DNA of 64,000 nucleotides, taken from positions 1-64,000 of the IMG/VR virus record IMGVR_UViG_3300043777_000365. One strand, written 5' to 3'. The position numbers were made by a program, and so were the translations under genes. How positions within the stretch are numbered: the first letter of the stretch is position 1; every line of letters begins with the position of its first letter. Positions 36,578-45,489 of this stretch are shown in pieces. The stretch comes from a virus. The notes under the pieces were generated by a model. It had not been told where the DNA came from. It worked only from the letters and a program-made list of their open reading frames with translations, and made no database searches.

Positions 36578-38371
36578 CTAAAAAGAAGATTGTGGCACTT
36601 GGGTTGAAGCCGACACCTTGCTTCGTGCTGCTCTACCAAACCCCTCTTTCATCACAGCGACCAGGCGGTCCGGGTCGGTGTCCTTGAAGTCCTGCTGGAT
36701 CGTGATCGCCCCCGTGAAGTTGTAGACGGGGGGAGCCTTGATGGCGCCGACCTCGGGCTCGCCCCCGCCCGCCACGCCCGTGCGCATCGCCCCGGGCCGG
36801 TCGTGCGCCATGCCGGCCCCCTGGATCTCGTGCCCGATGTCGAACGCCTCCTCGACGGTGTGCAGGAGGTCCACGAGGTGATGCTCCAGGAACGCGAACG
36901 CGTGCGCCAGGTCCGCGACGACGAAGGAGACCTCCTTCACCTTGTCCAGGAGCTCCATCCCGAGCCACTCGGCCAGCCCCTTCAGGTCCGCGCCCACGGA
37001 GTCCGACCCCTGCGTCAGCGCGTCCCACGCCTCCATCAGGTTCGACTCGATGACCTCCATCGCGACCTGCGCCTCGCCGTAGTACTCGCTCGTCTCGTCG
37101 GTCAGGTCCACGAACGCCCCGTAGACGGCCGCCACGGCCCCCGCGAGCGCGACGGCCGCCACCGCCTCGGCCGCGAGGGTGACCGGGTCGAACGCCGCGG
37201 CCACGGCCTCGCCGAGCTCGGTGACGGACGCGGACAGCCCCTTGGAGAAGAGCCCGCCGATGGCGTCCGCCGCCCCCGTCGCCGCCGCCGTGCCGACATT
37301 GGCCACGCCCGGGGCCGCCTGGAGGATCTTCCCCGCGGCGAACGCCTCCGCGATGGCCGCCTTGTGCGCGAGGATGAAGTCGACGACGGCCTTGACGTCG
37401 TGCGCCCCCTTGGAGAACGCCTCCTTGATCTGCTCGGCGTGGTCCTGCAGGTACTCGAACCCCTCCTGGATCTTGTCGGCGGCCTCGCCGATCCACTCGC
37501 CGACCTTGTCCCCCACCGTCGAGGCGAACGCCTCGATGGCCTCCTTGTGGTCCTGGAAGTAGCCGCGCAGCCGGTCGAGCGGCCCGCCCAGCGCCTTGAG
37601 GATGGGGGCGCCGAGGCTCTCGAAGATCTCCTCGCGCATCGTCTTGAGCGAGGTGACCAGCTCGTTGAAGGTGAGCGGCAGCCCCTTCATCTTCGCCCCC
37701 ATCTTCTCGACGGCGTCGATGCCGAGCTGCATCGCCTGCTCCGGGCTCATCTTCGTCATCTGCGCGGCGACCTGCTTGGCCGTGCCGGCGAGCATCCCGG
37801 TGGCCGAGATCATCTGCACGATGGGGTTGCGGGCCCGGATGATGCCGGAGGAGAGGTTGGAGAACCCCGTGGAAAGCGCGCTGATGCCGCCGGGGACGGC
37901 CTTGCCCGCGTTCGCCATCTGCTCGGTGAGCTGCTCGACGTCCTTGGTGGCGAGGCCGGTGCGCTCCGCCATCTCGTCGAACGCCGCGACCACATCCCCC
38001 TTCGCCTGGCCGGTGGTCTCGGCGAGCTCAGCGAAGCTCTCGTTCAGCTCGTGCGCCTCGCCGCCGAGCTCCTCGAGCGACGCCCCCTCCTCGTCGATCA
38101 TCGCGAGCACGCCGCGGATGGCCTTCTCCTGCTCCTCCATCCCCGCGGCGGCCTCGAACGCCTCGTGCCCGAGCTCCTTGATGCTCTCGACCGCCCCCTC
38201 CAGCTGGAACCCGAGCGCGACGGCGGCCGCGTTCTTGAACATCTCGACCAGCTCGTGGCCGGTCTCCATCACCTTCTCGTCCAGCGCCTCGAAGCCCTCC
38301 CCGATGTGGTGGAGGGCCTCGGACATGTGGTCTTCCAACCGGAGGGAAGTCTTCACCTCGTGTTCGGCCAT
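36578..38371 (-). CDS. Tape measure protein
   Basis: A 597-aa, Ala/Glu-rich, mostly alpha-helical protein with a hydrophobic patch (PVTLAAEAVAAVALAGAVAA, about 395-425). Lies directly after the frameshifted chaperone genes. By the rule of about 1.5 angstrom per residue the tail tube would be near 90 nm. The C-terminus (DPDRLVAVMKEGFGRAARSK) is usual for these proteins. Confidence 0.85.
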   Translation of the reverse strand: MAEHEVKTSLRLEDHMSEALHHIGEGFEALDEKVMETGHELVEMFKNAAAVALGFQLEGAVESIKELGHEAFEAAAGMEEQEKAIRGVLAMIDEEGASLEELGGEAHELNESFAELAETTGQAKGDVVAAFDEMAERTGLATKDVEQLTEQMANAGKAVPGGISALSTGFSNLSSGIIRARNPIVQMISATGMLAGTAKQVAAQMTKMSPEQAMQLGIDAVEKMGAKMKGLPLTFNELVTSLKTMREEIFESLGAPILKALGGPLDRLRGYFQDHKEAIEAFASTVGDKVGEWIGEAADKIQEGFEYLQDHAEQIKEAFSKGAHDVKAVVDFILAHKAAIAEAFAAGKILQAAPGVANVGTAAATGAADAIGGLFSKGLSASVTELGEAVAAAFDPVTLAAEAVAAVALAGAVAAVYGAFVDLTDETSEYYGEAQVAMEVIESNLMEAWDALTQGSDSVGADLKGLAEWLGMELLDKVKEVSFVVADLAHAFAFLEHHLVDLLHTVEEAFDIGHEIQGAGMAHDRPGAMRTGVAGGGEPEVGAIKAPPVYNFTGAITIQQDFKDTDPDRLVAVMKEGFGRAARSKVSASTQVPQSSF

Positions 38372-38381
38372 CGCGCCTTAG

Positions 38382-38407
38382 ACCTTACTGGAAACCCAGG
38401 TTTCCAA
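38382..38407 (-). promoter_or_regulatory. Variant palindrome upstream of tape measure
   Basis: CTGGAAACCCAGGTTTCCAA (38388-38407) differs from the consensus at two positions. TAAGGT (38382-38387) adjoins it, 10 nt from the ATG. Confidence 0.45.
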
Positions 38408-38418
38408 CCCAGGGTGGC

Positions 38419-39329
38419 TCACTTCCCGTTCTCGGCCTGGATGATCCTCGACAGCTCCGCGTACGCCTCCAGGAGCTCGACCACCGGCCGGTCGCCCCAG
38501 CTGCCGATGGGCTCGCTCGCGTAGTGCGAGAGGTACACTCGCTGGTGCAGCCGGCGCTCGAGCCTCTCCCCCGGGTCGATGTCGATCCGGGCCTCCCAGC
38601 CGTCCCCGTCGACCTCCTCCGCCCAGCGGCGGAGGCCGCCTACCCCACCGTCCGGTCGTCGAGACAGTTGGCGAAAAAATCCAACCGGTCCTCCTTCGCG
38701 AGCACGTGCGTCTTCACGTACCAGCTCTCGATGAGCCTTCGGTAGGCCGCCCCGATGTCGTTCCAGAACTGGTCCAAGTGCCGCGGCGACTGCTTGTTCA
38801 CCCACTCGGGCCGCTCCCCGTCGATGACCGCGATCTGCCACTTCGCCAGGACCCCGACCACCCCGCTCGAGGGCATCCCCTGCGCCTGCTTGTAGGCAAA
38901 GCCCTCGAGCTTCACCGTCAGCGGCACGAGCAGGCACTGCCGCTCGCCCAGCGCCGGCTTGGCCGTGTGCGCGGCGCGCAGCCGGAGGAACGCCACCCGT
39001 GTGCCGGGCTCGAGCTCCATGCCCTTCGGCATGTGGAACCAGTCCGGGACCCCCACGCGCGGGCCCGGGGACGGCGCCTGCGGGCTCCCGCCCCCGCCGA
39101 GCGCGGCCAGCGCGGCCTCGGCCTCCGGGTCGGTCTCGTCGTCGCCCAGGGCCGCCGCCTCGGGCCCCGGCGGGCCGTCCTCGACTTTCATCCCCGCCCC
39201 GGCGGCCAGGGAGAGGAGCGTGGCGAGGTCCTGCTTCTGCTTCTCGTTCTTCTGCATCAGCCCCGGCTGGGCGGGCGACGGCTCGGTCGCCCCCGCGGCC
39301 GGAGCGGGTCCGGTGGTGGGTTGGTGCAT
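38419..39329 (-). CDS. Tail assembly chaperone, -1 frameshift product
   Basis: The downstream frame (38419-38673) has no start codon but is well coded (VDGDGWEARIDIDPGER, ending IIQAENGK). T-TTT-TTC at 38673-38679 in the upstream gene is an ideal -1 slippery heptamer; after slipping, translation enters this frame, giving about 303 aa. Placement between tube and tape measure is exactly that of lambda G/GT-type chaperones. The long form should bring tail tube protein to the tape measure. Confidence 0.8.
38640..39329 (-). CDS. Tail assembly chaperone, short form
   Basis: A 229-aa protein (MHQPTTGPAPAAGATEPSP): disordered Pro/Ala-rich N-terminus, then a mixed domain (GTRVAFLRLRAAHTAKPAL, LDQFWNDIGAAYRRLIESW). 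It terminates 33 nt after the slippery site. Starts after CCGGAGGAC. Confidence 0.78.
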   Translation of the reverse strand: MHQPTTGPAPAAGATEPSPAQPGLMQKNEKQKQDLATLLSLAAGAGMKVEDGPPGPEAAALGDDETDPEAEAALAALGGGGSPQAPSPGPRVGVPDWFHMPKGMELEPGTRVAFLRLRAAHTAKPALGERQCLLVPLTVKLEGFAYKQAQGMPSSGVVGVLAKWQIAVIDGERPEWVNKQSPRHLDQFWNDIGAAYRRLIESWYVKTHVLAKEDRLDFFANCLDDRTVG

Positions 39330-39402
39330 CGTGCGTGTCCTCCGGGGACGAGCAGTAGCAGAAGGTCAGAGCTTCCGGCCACGGCGCGGCATGATGAGGA
39401 CC

Positions 39403-39774
39403 ATGAGCATCTCGTTCTACGCGAGGCTGCAAGGTGACGCGTTCTTCTCCTCCGCCGCCGAGGAGCGGGGGCCGCGGTACTTCAACCTCTGCAACGCGAA
39501 CGCGGCGGCGCTCCTCGGCTGGCTGGGCTTCTGCGACGAGAAGGGCGGCGGCCTCTGGGACCACGACCCGGTCCCCATCCCCGACGTCCGCCGGGCCATC
39601 GTGCGGGCCCGCAACACCGACGGGGCGGGGGCGTGGGTCCGCAAGACGGGGTACGCCAAGAACCTCACGGCCTACGGCATCGACGAGGAGAGCCTGCGCG
39701 GCCACCTCGACCGGCTGGAGGCGTTCCTGCTCGAGGCGGAGTCGAAGGGGGCGCGGGAGGTTTACTGGGCCTGA
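39403..39774 (+). CDS. Plus-strand hypothetical protein
   Basis: A 123-aa protein (MSISFYARLQGDAFFSSA). Contains FNLCNANAAALLGWLGF and GLWDHDPVPIPDVRRAIV; resembles small uncharacterised proteins of actinomycete and myxobacterial phages. CATGAT at 39390-39395, 7 nt from the ATG. A single-gene cassette between minus-strand tail genes. Confidence 0.7.
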   Translation: MSISFYARLQGDAFFSSAAEERGPRYFNLCNANAAALLGWLGFCDEKGGGLWDHDPVPIPDVRRAIVRARNTDGAGAWVRKTGYAKNLTAYGIDEESLRGHLDRLEAFLLEAESKGAREVYWA

Positions 39775-39775
39775 A

Positions 39776-39892
39776 GGAAGGCCGAGTGAGCCCAGGCGAC
39801 CACGGGGTTGGGAGGCACGCCGGCCGCGAGCGGAGCCCTCGGGACCGTGAGCAGTCACCCGCCGCCGCCTGGGCTCGCTCGGCCCCCCTTCC
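39776..39892. terminator. Long inverted repeat between convergent genes
   Basis: Arms 39776-39798 and 39866-39892 are complementary over about 22 bp (GGAAGGCCGAGTGAGCCCAG with CTGGGCTCGCTCGGCC), with one G-T pair and a small bulge. It separates the plus-strand gene from the end of the tube gene and should stop transcription from both sides. Confidence 0.65.
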
Positions 39893-39898
39893 GGGCCG

Positions 39899-40354
39899 CT
39901 ACAGGTTCCCGATCGAGAACTCGCCGCACTGCCAGTCGAGCTCGATGGTGACGTAGTCCTTCGCGCTCCCGATATCGAGCGGGAAGTCGCCGAAGTTCAG
40001 GTCCGGGAAGGTGATGGTCGGGGCCTGCGGCCCGGTCACCCCTCCCGAGTTGGGGAAGTTCAGCGTCGTCACGCACGCGAACGTCACCGTCGGGCTCACC
40101 CGCCGCGCCCGGTTCTCGAGCGCCTGCAGGTACGGGAGGAAGGACTCGGTGAAGACCCTCAGCTTGATCTTGCCCTCGCACCCGCCGAAGATCTCGTCGG
40201 TGCGGATGGTGGTCTCGCCGAGGTTCCTCCGCTGCAGCTTCTCGAACTTGAAGACGGCGTTGAAGGCGTCCACCTCGGTGAGCTGGTCCTCCAGGTTGCC
40301 GGACCGGAGGATGGTGACGACCGTCTCCTGGCCCTTTATTGCTAGCTGGCCCAT
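39899..40354 (-). CDS. Tail tube protein
   Basis: A 151-aa beta-rich protein (MGQLAIKGQETVVTILRSG) between the sheath and chaperone genes, the usual place and size of the contractile tail tube. Contains NAVFKFEKLQRRNLGETTI and a strand-rich C-terminus. Confidence 0.78.
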   Translation of the reverse strand: MGQLAIKGQETVVTILRSGNLEDQLTEVDAFNAVFKFEKLQRRNLGETTIRTDEIFGGCEGKIKLRVFTESFLPYLQALENRARRVSPTVTFACVTTLNFPNSGGVTGPQAPTITFPDLNFGDFPLDIGSAKDYVTIELDWQCGEFSIGNL

Positions 40355-40434
40355 GGCGACACCCCCATCTCTTGGCCCTTGGCGATAGTCATCTTTCGGC
40401 TCCGGTTCGACGGGTATGCAATATAATGGGGGTT
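40355..40434. promoter_or_regulatory. HEG promoter and duplicated tube 5' end
   Basis: Plus strand: consensus TATAAT (40422-40427), 7 nt, then the nuclease ATG. Minus strand: a 16-codon ORF (MTIAKGQEMGVSPWAS) overlaps the tube start and resembles the tube N-terminus (KGQE), like a scar of insertion. Confidence 0.5.
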
Positions 40435-41193
40435 ATGAAGAAGCTCGATTTGTCCGGTGAGAAGTTCGGTCAGCTCGTGGTCCTCGGACCCGGTGAGACG
40501 TTGCCCAACGGAAAAACGACCTGGCAATGCGGATGCAAGTGCGGCCACATCCGCGACTTCCGTACGAACGACCTCCGCAGCGGGAAGACCACCTCGTGTG
40601 GGTGCGCGAAGGTGGAGCGGATGAGGTCCGTTGGCCTCTCGCGCAAAGGCAAACCAAGGCACGACATCGCACTCGACCTTGTCGGGAGAACGTTCGGTCG
40701 CCTCGTGGTGCTCGAGCGGGGCCCGAACAACTCGCACAACAAGACGACGTGGATCTGCCGTTGCGTCTGCGGCGCGGAGCGCGCTTTTCTCACTGCCCTC
40801 TTGGTGAGCGGCAAGACGAGCTCGTGTGGATGTCGCCGAACAGACAGCGCCGTGCAAATGGGCACCGCGAACCTCCGACATGGTCACGCCAGACACGAAA
40901 CCATCGTTGTCGACAAACACACTCCCGAGTACGCCGTTTGGAGAGGCATGAAGGCCCGCTGCTACAACCCAAGAACTTGGAACTTCCGCGACTACGGTGG
41001 CCGAGGGATCCGCATCTGCGAGCGGTGGCTGAACTCGTTCGAGAACTTCCTCGCAGACGTTGGGCCCCGTCCCTCGGCAAGCCACACCATCGATCGGTTC
41101 CCCAACAACGATGGGAATTACGAACCGGGGAACGTCCGGTGGGCGACGAAGCGAGAGCAAGCGAACAATAGGCGACATAGAAGCTCCCGTTAG
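40435..41193 (+). CDS. AP2/HNH-type homing endonuclease
   Basis: A 252-aa protein. Two Cys-x-Cys zinc modules (CGCKCGHIRDF...SCGC and CRCVCGAERAF...SCGC) precede the HNH/AP2 part: YAVWRGMKARCYNPRTWN, GGRGIRICERWLNSF and IDRFPNNDGNYEPGNVRW, ending ATKREQANNRR. Inserted on the opposite strand between sheath and tube. Its TAG overlaps the sheath TAA as TTAG. Lower GC than its neighbours. Confidence 0.9.
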   Translation: MKKLDLSGEKFGQLVVLGPGETLPNGKTTWQCGCKCGHIRDFRTNDLRSGKTTSCGCAKVERMRSVGLSRKGKPRHDIALDLVGRTFGRLVVLERGPNNSHNKTTWICRCVCGAERAFLTALLVSGKTSSCGCRRTDSAVQMGTANLRHGHARHETIVVDKHTPEYAVWRGMKARCYNPRTWNFRDYGGRGIRICERWLNSFENFLADVGPRPSASHTIDRFPNNDGNYEPGNVRWATKREQANNRRHRSSR

Positions 41194-43478
41194 TTCGCCA
41201 GGTTGACGTTGACGCTGTCCCCGATTGTGGTATCCAAGACTATATCGTCCATCGACGGGATGGTCTGCACGAGGATGGTCGCGCGCCACAAGCCCAGCGT
41301 GGTCGGGGCCACCCCGCCGGGCGGGGCGAGGTTGGGGGTCTTCGTGTCGAGGTAGAAGCCGTTGATGCGCTGGGAGTTGCTGTTCGTCGGCGACAGCAGC
41401 CCGATGAGGAACTGCTGGATGACGAGCGTCGCGGCGGCCTGCCGGTTGATGGTCATCAGCTGCTTGACGAACGGCTGGAGCGCGATGGCGAGCGAGTCCT
41501 GGATGTAGTCCGCCATGCGGCGGCGGTGGATGGGCGCCTGGCTCGGGTAGCTCGCGTAGAGCACCGAGGTCACCCCGCTCTGGAACTGCATCACCCCGTT
41601 GGTGAACGTCGGGGCCGCGATGCCGTTGGCCTTGAAGTTGATGTAGTCCTGCAGCGCGAACGGCACGCCGTTGTTCACGGCGGTGCCGGCGCTCGTCACC
41701 TCGAAGCCGACGGCCCCGGTCGTGTAGCTCGTGAGCTGCCCCGGGTTCTGCTCCGGGTTGAGCTGGCTGAGGATGCTCGCCATGAACCCGTCCGAGCCGA
41801 TGCTCGCCGTGCCGATCGCCTGCCCCGGGATGGAGAAGCCCGTGCCCCCGGCCGACCCCACCGTCTGGATGGCGCTGATGGTCGTCGTGACCCCGGGGTA
41901 GTTGTAGATGATCCGCTCCGTCGTGTACGCGCCGACGCCCGGCTGCAGCGTGGAGCTCTCGGCCTGGGAGGCGAGGGTGCCGATGGGGGGGCGGATGCAC
42001 GCCATGCGGCCCACGACGCCCGCGCCGCCACCGCTGCCGACGGTGTTCACGTTCTGGAGCAGCTGGTTGCGCACGCTGTTCGACTGGCGAGCGCTCCAGA
42101 GGATGTTGATGCCCTGGGCGACCTGGTTGGACGACTGCAGCGTCGCGAGGATGGCCGTCGTGTAGGCGGCGTCGATGGCCGACTCGGAGAGGGCCGCCGT
42201 CGTGGGCAGGAGGTTCGTGCACGCGAAGCTGTCGAGCAGGATCGGGTTCGTGACCTGGGTGATGGTGCCGGCCGTGGCGACGGTGGAGCCGGAGTTGTCG
42301 TCCTGGGCGAAGCGGATGACCACCGGGTAGGGGCCGGCGCCGGACGGGGTCACCCCGGTCTGCGTGGCCGAGGTCACGTTGACGTCCTGCATCGTGACGT
42401 ACACGTTGCCCGACGGCACCTGGACCACCGTGCCCGCGGGGATGGTCCCCGCGTTGCCGACGGCGGCCGCGTCGGTCACCCCGATGGGGAAGCTGAAGCC
42501 GGTGGCCGTGGTCGCCGCGGTGAGCGCGATCGAGTCGGTCGCCGGGGTGGAGCTGGTCCGGTACATGCGGATCTGCCCGGTTGGGAGCAGCTCCACGTTG
42601 GCGGTGGAGACGGCCGCGTGCACGACCGTGTTGAGCTCGGCGGGGGCCACCGCGCTGATGTTCGAGACGTTGCCCGTGCCGTTGGTGGTCGCCGCGGTGA
42701 GCCCGAGGTCGGTCAGGGCGGAGCCGCCCGCGCCGATGATGATCTGGCCGCCGGTGCCGGCCTGGATGCCCGTGAGCTTGAGCTGGCCGGCCGAGTTGGA
42801 CGCGAACGTGAACCCGGCGAACGAGTTGATGCGCGAGATGACGTTTGCGATGGTCGTGTCGCCCGTCTGGAACACGACGGTGAAGGCGACGTTCTGGTCG
42901 ACGGTGAACGTTGCCGACAGCCCGGCCGTGATGCTGCCGAAGGCCGCGCCGGTGCCGGTGACGGTCGCCGCCACCCCGGTGAACGTCGCGTTGACCGCGC
43001 CGCCGCCGTCGATGGAGATGGCGAGCACCTGGCCGGTGAGCAGCGAGTAGCGGAACTGCGAGCCGCCGACGAGGTTCGCCTGCCGGGTGAACTGCACCGT
43101 GCCGACGCTCGTGTTCACGCGGCAGATGCAGAGCTGCGCGAACGCCTTGCCGTTGAGCTGCGCCGCCCCGTTGCCGTTCCAGTACTCGGCGAGCACCGCC
43201 CCGTCCGCGAAGCGCTGGCGCGCGCAGGGGTTGTTGCCGACCGTGTTCCCGTACGTGTAGCCGAACGTGCCGAAGGTGCTCTTCATCTGGGTGAAGGAGG
43301 TCACCTGCGTCACCGTGTTGAACGGCCCGTTCTCGAACTCGCCGACGATGCAGGCGAGCCCCGTGTTGACCCCGATGACCTGCTGCGGGGGCGTGTTGTC
43401 GATGATGTCGACGCCCTCGATCTGGGTGAGAACCGTGTTCCCAGGGTCATAGGTCCAGCGCCTCACAATGTTGGGCAT
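41190..43478 (-). CDS. Tail sheath protein
   Basis: A 762-aa contractile sheath subunit. The N-terminus (GVNTGLACIVGEFENGPFN, then SFTQMKSTFG) and the C-terminal domain (RRRMADYIQDSLAIALQPFV, NGFYLDTKTPNLAPPGG, LWRATILVQTIPSMDDIVL) are typical of phage sheath proteins. A large beta-rich insertion lies in the middle. The start follows TAGGAGTC. A conserved leader element shared with the capsid gene lies upstream. Confidence 0.92.
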   Translation of the reverse strand: MPNIVRRWTYDPGNTVLTQIEGVDIIDNTPPQQVIGVNTGLACIVGEFENGPFNTVTQVTSFTQMKSTFGTFGYTYGNTVGNNPCARQRFADGAVLAEYWNGNGAAQLNGKAFAQLCICRVNTSVGTVQFTRQANLVGGSQFRYSLLTGQVLAISIDGGGAVNATFTGVAATVTGTGAAFGSITAGLSATFTVDQNVAFTVVFQTGDTTIANVISRINSFAGFTFASNSAGQLKLTGIQAGTGGQIIIGAGGSALTDLGLTAATTNGTGNVSNISAVAPAELNTVVHAAVSTANVELLPTGQIRMYRTSSTPATDSIALTAATTATGFSFPIGVTDAAAVGNAGTIPAGTVVQVPSGNVYVTMQDVNVTSATQTGVTPSGAGPYPVVIRFAQDDNSGSTVATAGTITQVTNPILLDSFACTNLLPTTAALSESAIDAAYTTAILATLQSSNQVAQGINILWSARQSNSVRNQLLQNVNTVGSGGGAGVVGRMACIRPPIGTLASQAESSTLQPGVGAYTTERIIYNYPGVTTTISAIQTVGSAGGTGFSIPGQAIGTASIGSDGFMASILSQLNPEQNPGQLTSYTTGAVGFEVTSAGTAVNNGVPFALQDYINFKANGIAAPTFTNGVMQFQSGVTSVLYASYPSQAPIHRRRMADYIQDSLAIALQPFVKQLMTINRQAAATLVIQQFLIGLLSPTNSNSQRINGFYLDTKTPNLAPPGGVAPTTLGLWRATILVQTIPSMDDIVLDTTIGDSVNVNLAN

Positions 43479-43643
43479 CGCGAAAGACTCCTACGGGGCG
43501 AGTTCGTCCGGGTGGACGGTTCCGCGGCTCCCTGGGGTCCACGCTGGTCTCGATCGACCTGTCCGCCGTGGTAGCGGTGTTCGGGGGCTTGGCTTGGGGG
43601 AGAGAGTCGCGCGCGGAGGCCGGATCCGTCAAGGAGCCCACCT
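43479..43643 (-). promoter_or_regulatory. Sheath leader with element shared with capsid gene
   Basis: Within 43537-43586 (plus sense) GTCCACGCTGG and CCTGTCCGCCGTGGT-n-GCGGTGTT match the region above the capsid gene (55662-55706). TAGGAGTC precedes the ATG. No gene is seen in this gap. Confidence 0.6.
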
Positions 43644-43694
43644 TTGGAAACCCGGGTTTCCAACCCCGCCCCCGAGCGCGGCATGATGCTCCCC
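43644..43694 (+). promoter_or_regulatory. Palindrome and CATGAT motif
   Basis: Perfect palindrome (43644-43663), then GAGCGCGG and CATGAT (43682-43687), 7 nt from ATG. Confidence 0.55.
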
Positions 43695-44159
43695 ATGAGC
43701 ACCAACGGGATCACCACACGGGACAAGAAGATGCCTCTGGAGGCCTACGTCCTCGCGCACGCGTGCGGCCGGCTCGTCGTCGGGGCGGCGTGGCAGGAGG
43801 ATGAATGGCAGCCCATCCCGCCGACCATCGACCTGACCGGGCCGCACCTGCACCGGGCGCCCCTCGTGCTCTTCCCCGCCTACGACCTGCGGGTGGACCT
43901 CGTGCGCAACGGCCCCGGCATCGCCCAGAACTTCCAGGTGCTGCCGCTCTTCAACCTGCTCAACCCGGGGTCGGTCCGGGTCCTCCCCGACGACTGGCGC
44001 ATGTCGATCATGCACTGCACCGGCGAGGAGCGGCGCGTGCTCGCCGCCCAGCTCGAGAACGTGCAGGTCCTCGTCGCCGACATGCGCGCGTCGCACGAGC
44101 GGGCCACCGCCGAAGGCGGCGGCGGCGGGGCCCCCCGCATCATCGTCCCGGGCCGCTAG
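43695..44159 (+). CDS. Plus-strand hypothetical protein
   Basis: A 154-aa protein (MSTNGITTRDKKMPLEAYV). Central LVLFPAYDLRVDLVRNG and FQVLPLFNLL segments, helical C-terminus with a Gly-rich tail. Overlaps the end of the opposing virion gene by 4 nt. Function unknown. Confidence 0.7.
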   Translation: MSTNGITTRDKKMPLEAYVLAHACGRLVVGAAWQEDEWQPIPPTIDLTGPHLHRAPLVLFPAYDLRVDLVRNGPGIAQNFQVLPLFNLLNPGSVRVLPDDWRMSIMHCTGEERRVLAAQLENVQVLVADMRASHERATAEGGGGGAPRIIVPGR

Positions 44160-45034
44160 ACCGCCTCGTCCTCGGCGGTGGAGGCGCTCGCGTAGGCGGG
44201 GGTCTCCACGTCGACGGTGACGTTCGGCGTCATGAGCGCGTACGCGACGAGCCGCACGACGTTGAAGTCGAGGCGGACCTTGTGCACGGCCGAGCGCCGG
44301 TTGCGGATGGCTCCGTCGTCGCGCTCCCACTCCGACCCGGTCAGCGTGAAGCGCGCCGTCTCCCCGTAGTAGTCGGGCATCACCAGGAGGGTGCCGCCGA
44401 CCCCGTCGGCCGGGACGAGCATCTGCTCCACCATGCTCATCAGCCCGCGCAGGAGGCCGAGCTGCGACGCGTAGACGTGGAGGGTGACCTCCTCCGAGTG
44501 CGTCCACATCGGCACGACCACCGTGCCCGCGCCGTACACGTCGACGGTCGTGGCGTCCGGGTTGGGGGTGAAGCCGTGCGGCGTCTTCTCCACCGGCCCA
44601 CCCGCGCACGTGATGGACGGGTAGACCATGTCGGTCTCGGGGTCGGGGTCGTCGACGTAGAAGTTGCCCGGGGGCAGCAGCCCGGAGGCGGCCGGGGGCA
44701 GCCCCGGCTGGGCGGACGGGTCCACCTTGTTGCCCCGCCGCCGGTAGGGGACCTCGGTCAGGTACCGCCCGAGCGCCTGCAGGGCGCACGTGCGCCCGTC
44801 CACCGGGGCGCTGCCGGGGTCGGCGATGAGCGGGAGCACGTTGCCGAGCAGCGTCCCGGAGGAGGTCTGGAACTGGTACTGGGCCCCCTGCGCGAGGATC
44901 TGCGAGTGGCCGGTGGGGACGGTGGCCGGCACGAGCGGCTGCGGGGGCATGCGCGCGGGGGGCCGCGGCGGCTGCGCGGCCGAGTCGTAGGGCCAGCGCG
45001 GGTCGCGCCTCGGCGGGTTGTAGGTCGGGCGCAC
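44156..45034 (-). CDS. Putative neck/tail completion protein
   Basis: A 292-aa protein with GTG start 7 nt after TAAGCT. Pro/Arg-rich N-terminus, then a mixed domain (GRYLTEVPYRRRGNKVD, VVVPMWTHSEEVTLHVYA, GSEWERDDGAIRNRRSAV). Lies upstream of sheath, where connector or terminator proteins are expected. No family is certain. Confidence 0.6.
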   Translation of the reverse strand: MRPTYNPPRRDPRWPYDSAAQPPRPPARMPPQPLVPATVPTGHSQILAQGAQYQFQTSSGTLLGNVLPLIADPGSAPVDGRTCALQALGRYLTEVPYRRRGNKVDPSAQPGLPPAASGLLPPGNFYVDDPDPETDMVYPSITCAGGPVEKTPHGFTPNPDATTVDVYGAGTVVVPMWTHSEEVTLHVYASQLGLLRGLMSMVEQMLVPADGVGGTLLVMPDYYGETARFTLTGSEWERDDGAIRNRRSAVHKVRLDFNVVRLVAYALMTPNVTVDVETPAYASASTAEDEAV

Positions 45035-45087
45035 GCAGCAGAGCTTACCTTGGAAACCCGGGTTTCCAAGACGGCATGATGGGACCC
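45035..45087. promoter_or_regulatory. Divergent promoters around a palindrome
   Basis: TAAGCT (45042-45047, minus), perfect palindrome (45050-45069), CATGAT (45075-45080, plus) with 7 nt to ATG on each side. Same plan as 32425-32480. Confidence 0.6.
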
Positions 45088-45468
45088 ATGCCGAAGAACC
45101 CACCGGATGACATCTTGGGCGAGGTGATGTCGGGGGCTTGCCTCGCGACGTACGAAGGGTTCGTCCGGTGGGACGCTGCGCTCGACGACCGGGCCGTCCA
45201 CCACTGCGGCCACTGCATGGGGCACTTCGTGTACGTGCCGAAGGGAGCACCCCGCCGGATGAGCGACGCGTCCAACGTCGAGGGCTTGCGCATCCACGAC
45301 CTCGGCGACGAGTGCTTCGTCGTGACCAGGCGGCACCGGATGGTCCACTTCTCCCTCACCGACGAGCTGCTCGGCCGCAGGTCCCCGGTCTTCGAGGATT
45401 CGGACATCGTCTCCGTGACCACGACGCTGGCTGCGGCCGAGGCCGCGCTCAGGCTCGCGTCCCTCTAG
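45088..45468 (+). CDS. Plus-strand hypothetical protein
   Basis: A 126-aa protein (MPKNPPDDILGEVMSGACL) with HHCGHCMGHFVYV, a likely metal site, and a beta-rich C-terminal half (FVVTRRHRMVHFSLTDEL). Confidence 0.68.
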   Translation: MPKNPPDDILGEVMSGACLATYEGFVRWDAALDDRAVHHCGHCMGHFVYVPKGAPRRMSDASNVEGLRIHDLGDECFVVTRRHRMVHFSLTDELLGRRSPVFEDSDIVSVTTTLAAAEAALRLASL

Positions 45469-45489
45469 CGCACCTTCTTGAGCTCCCGC

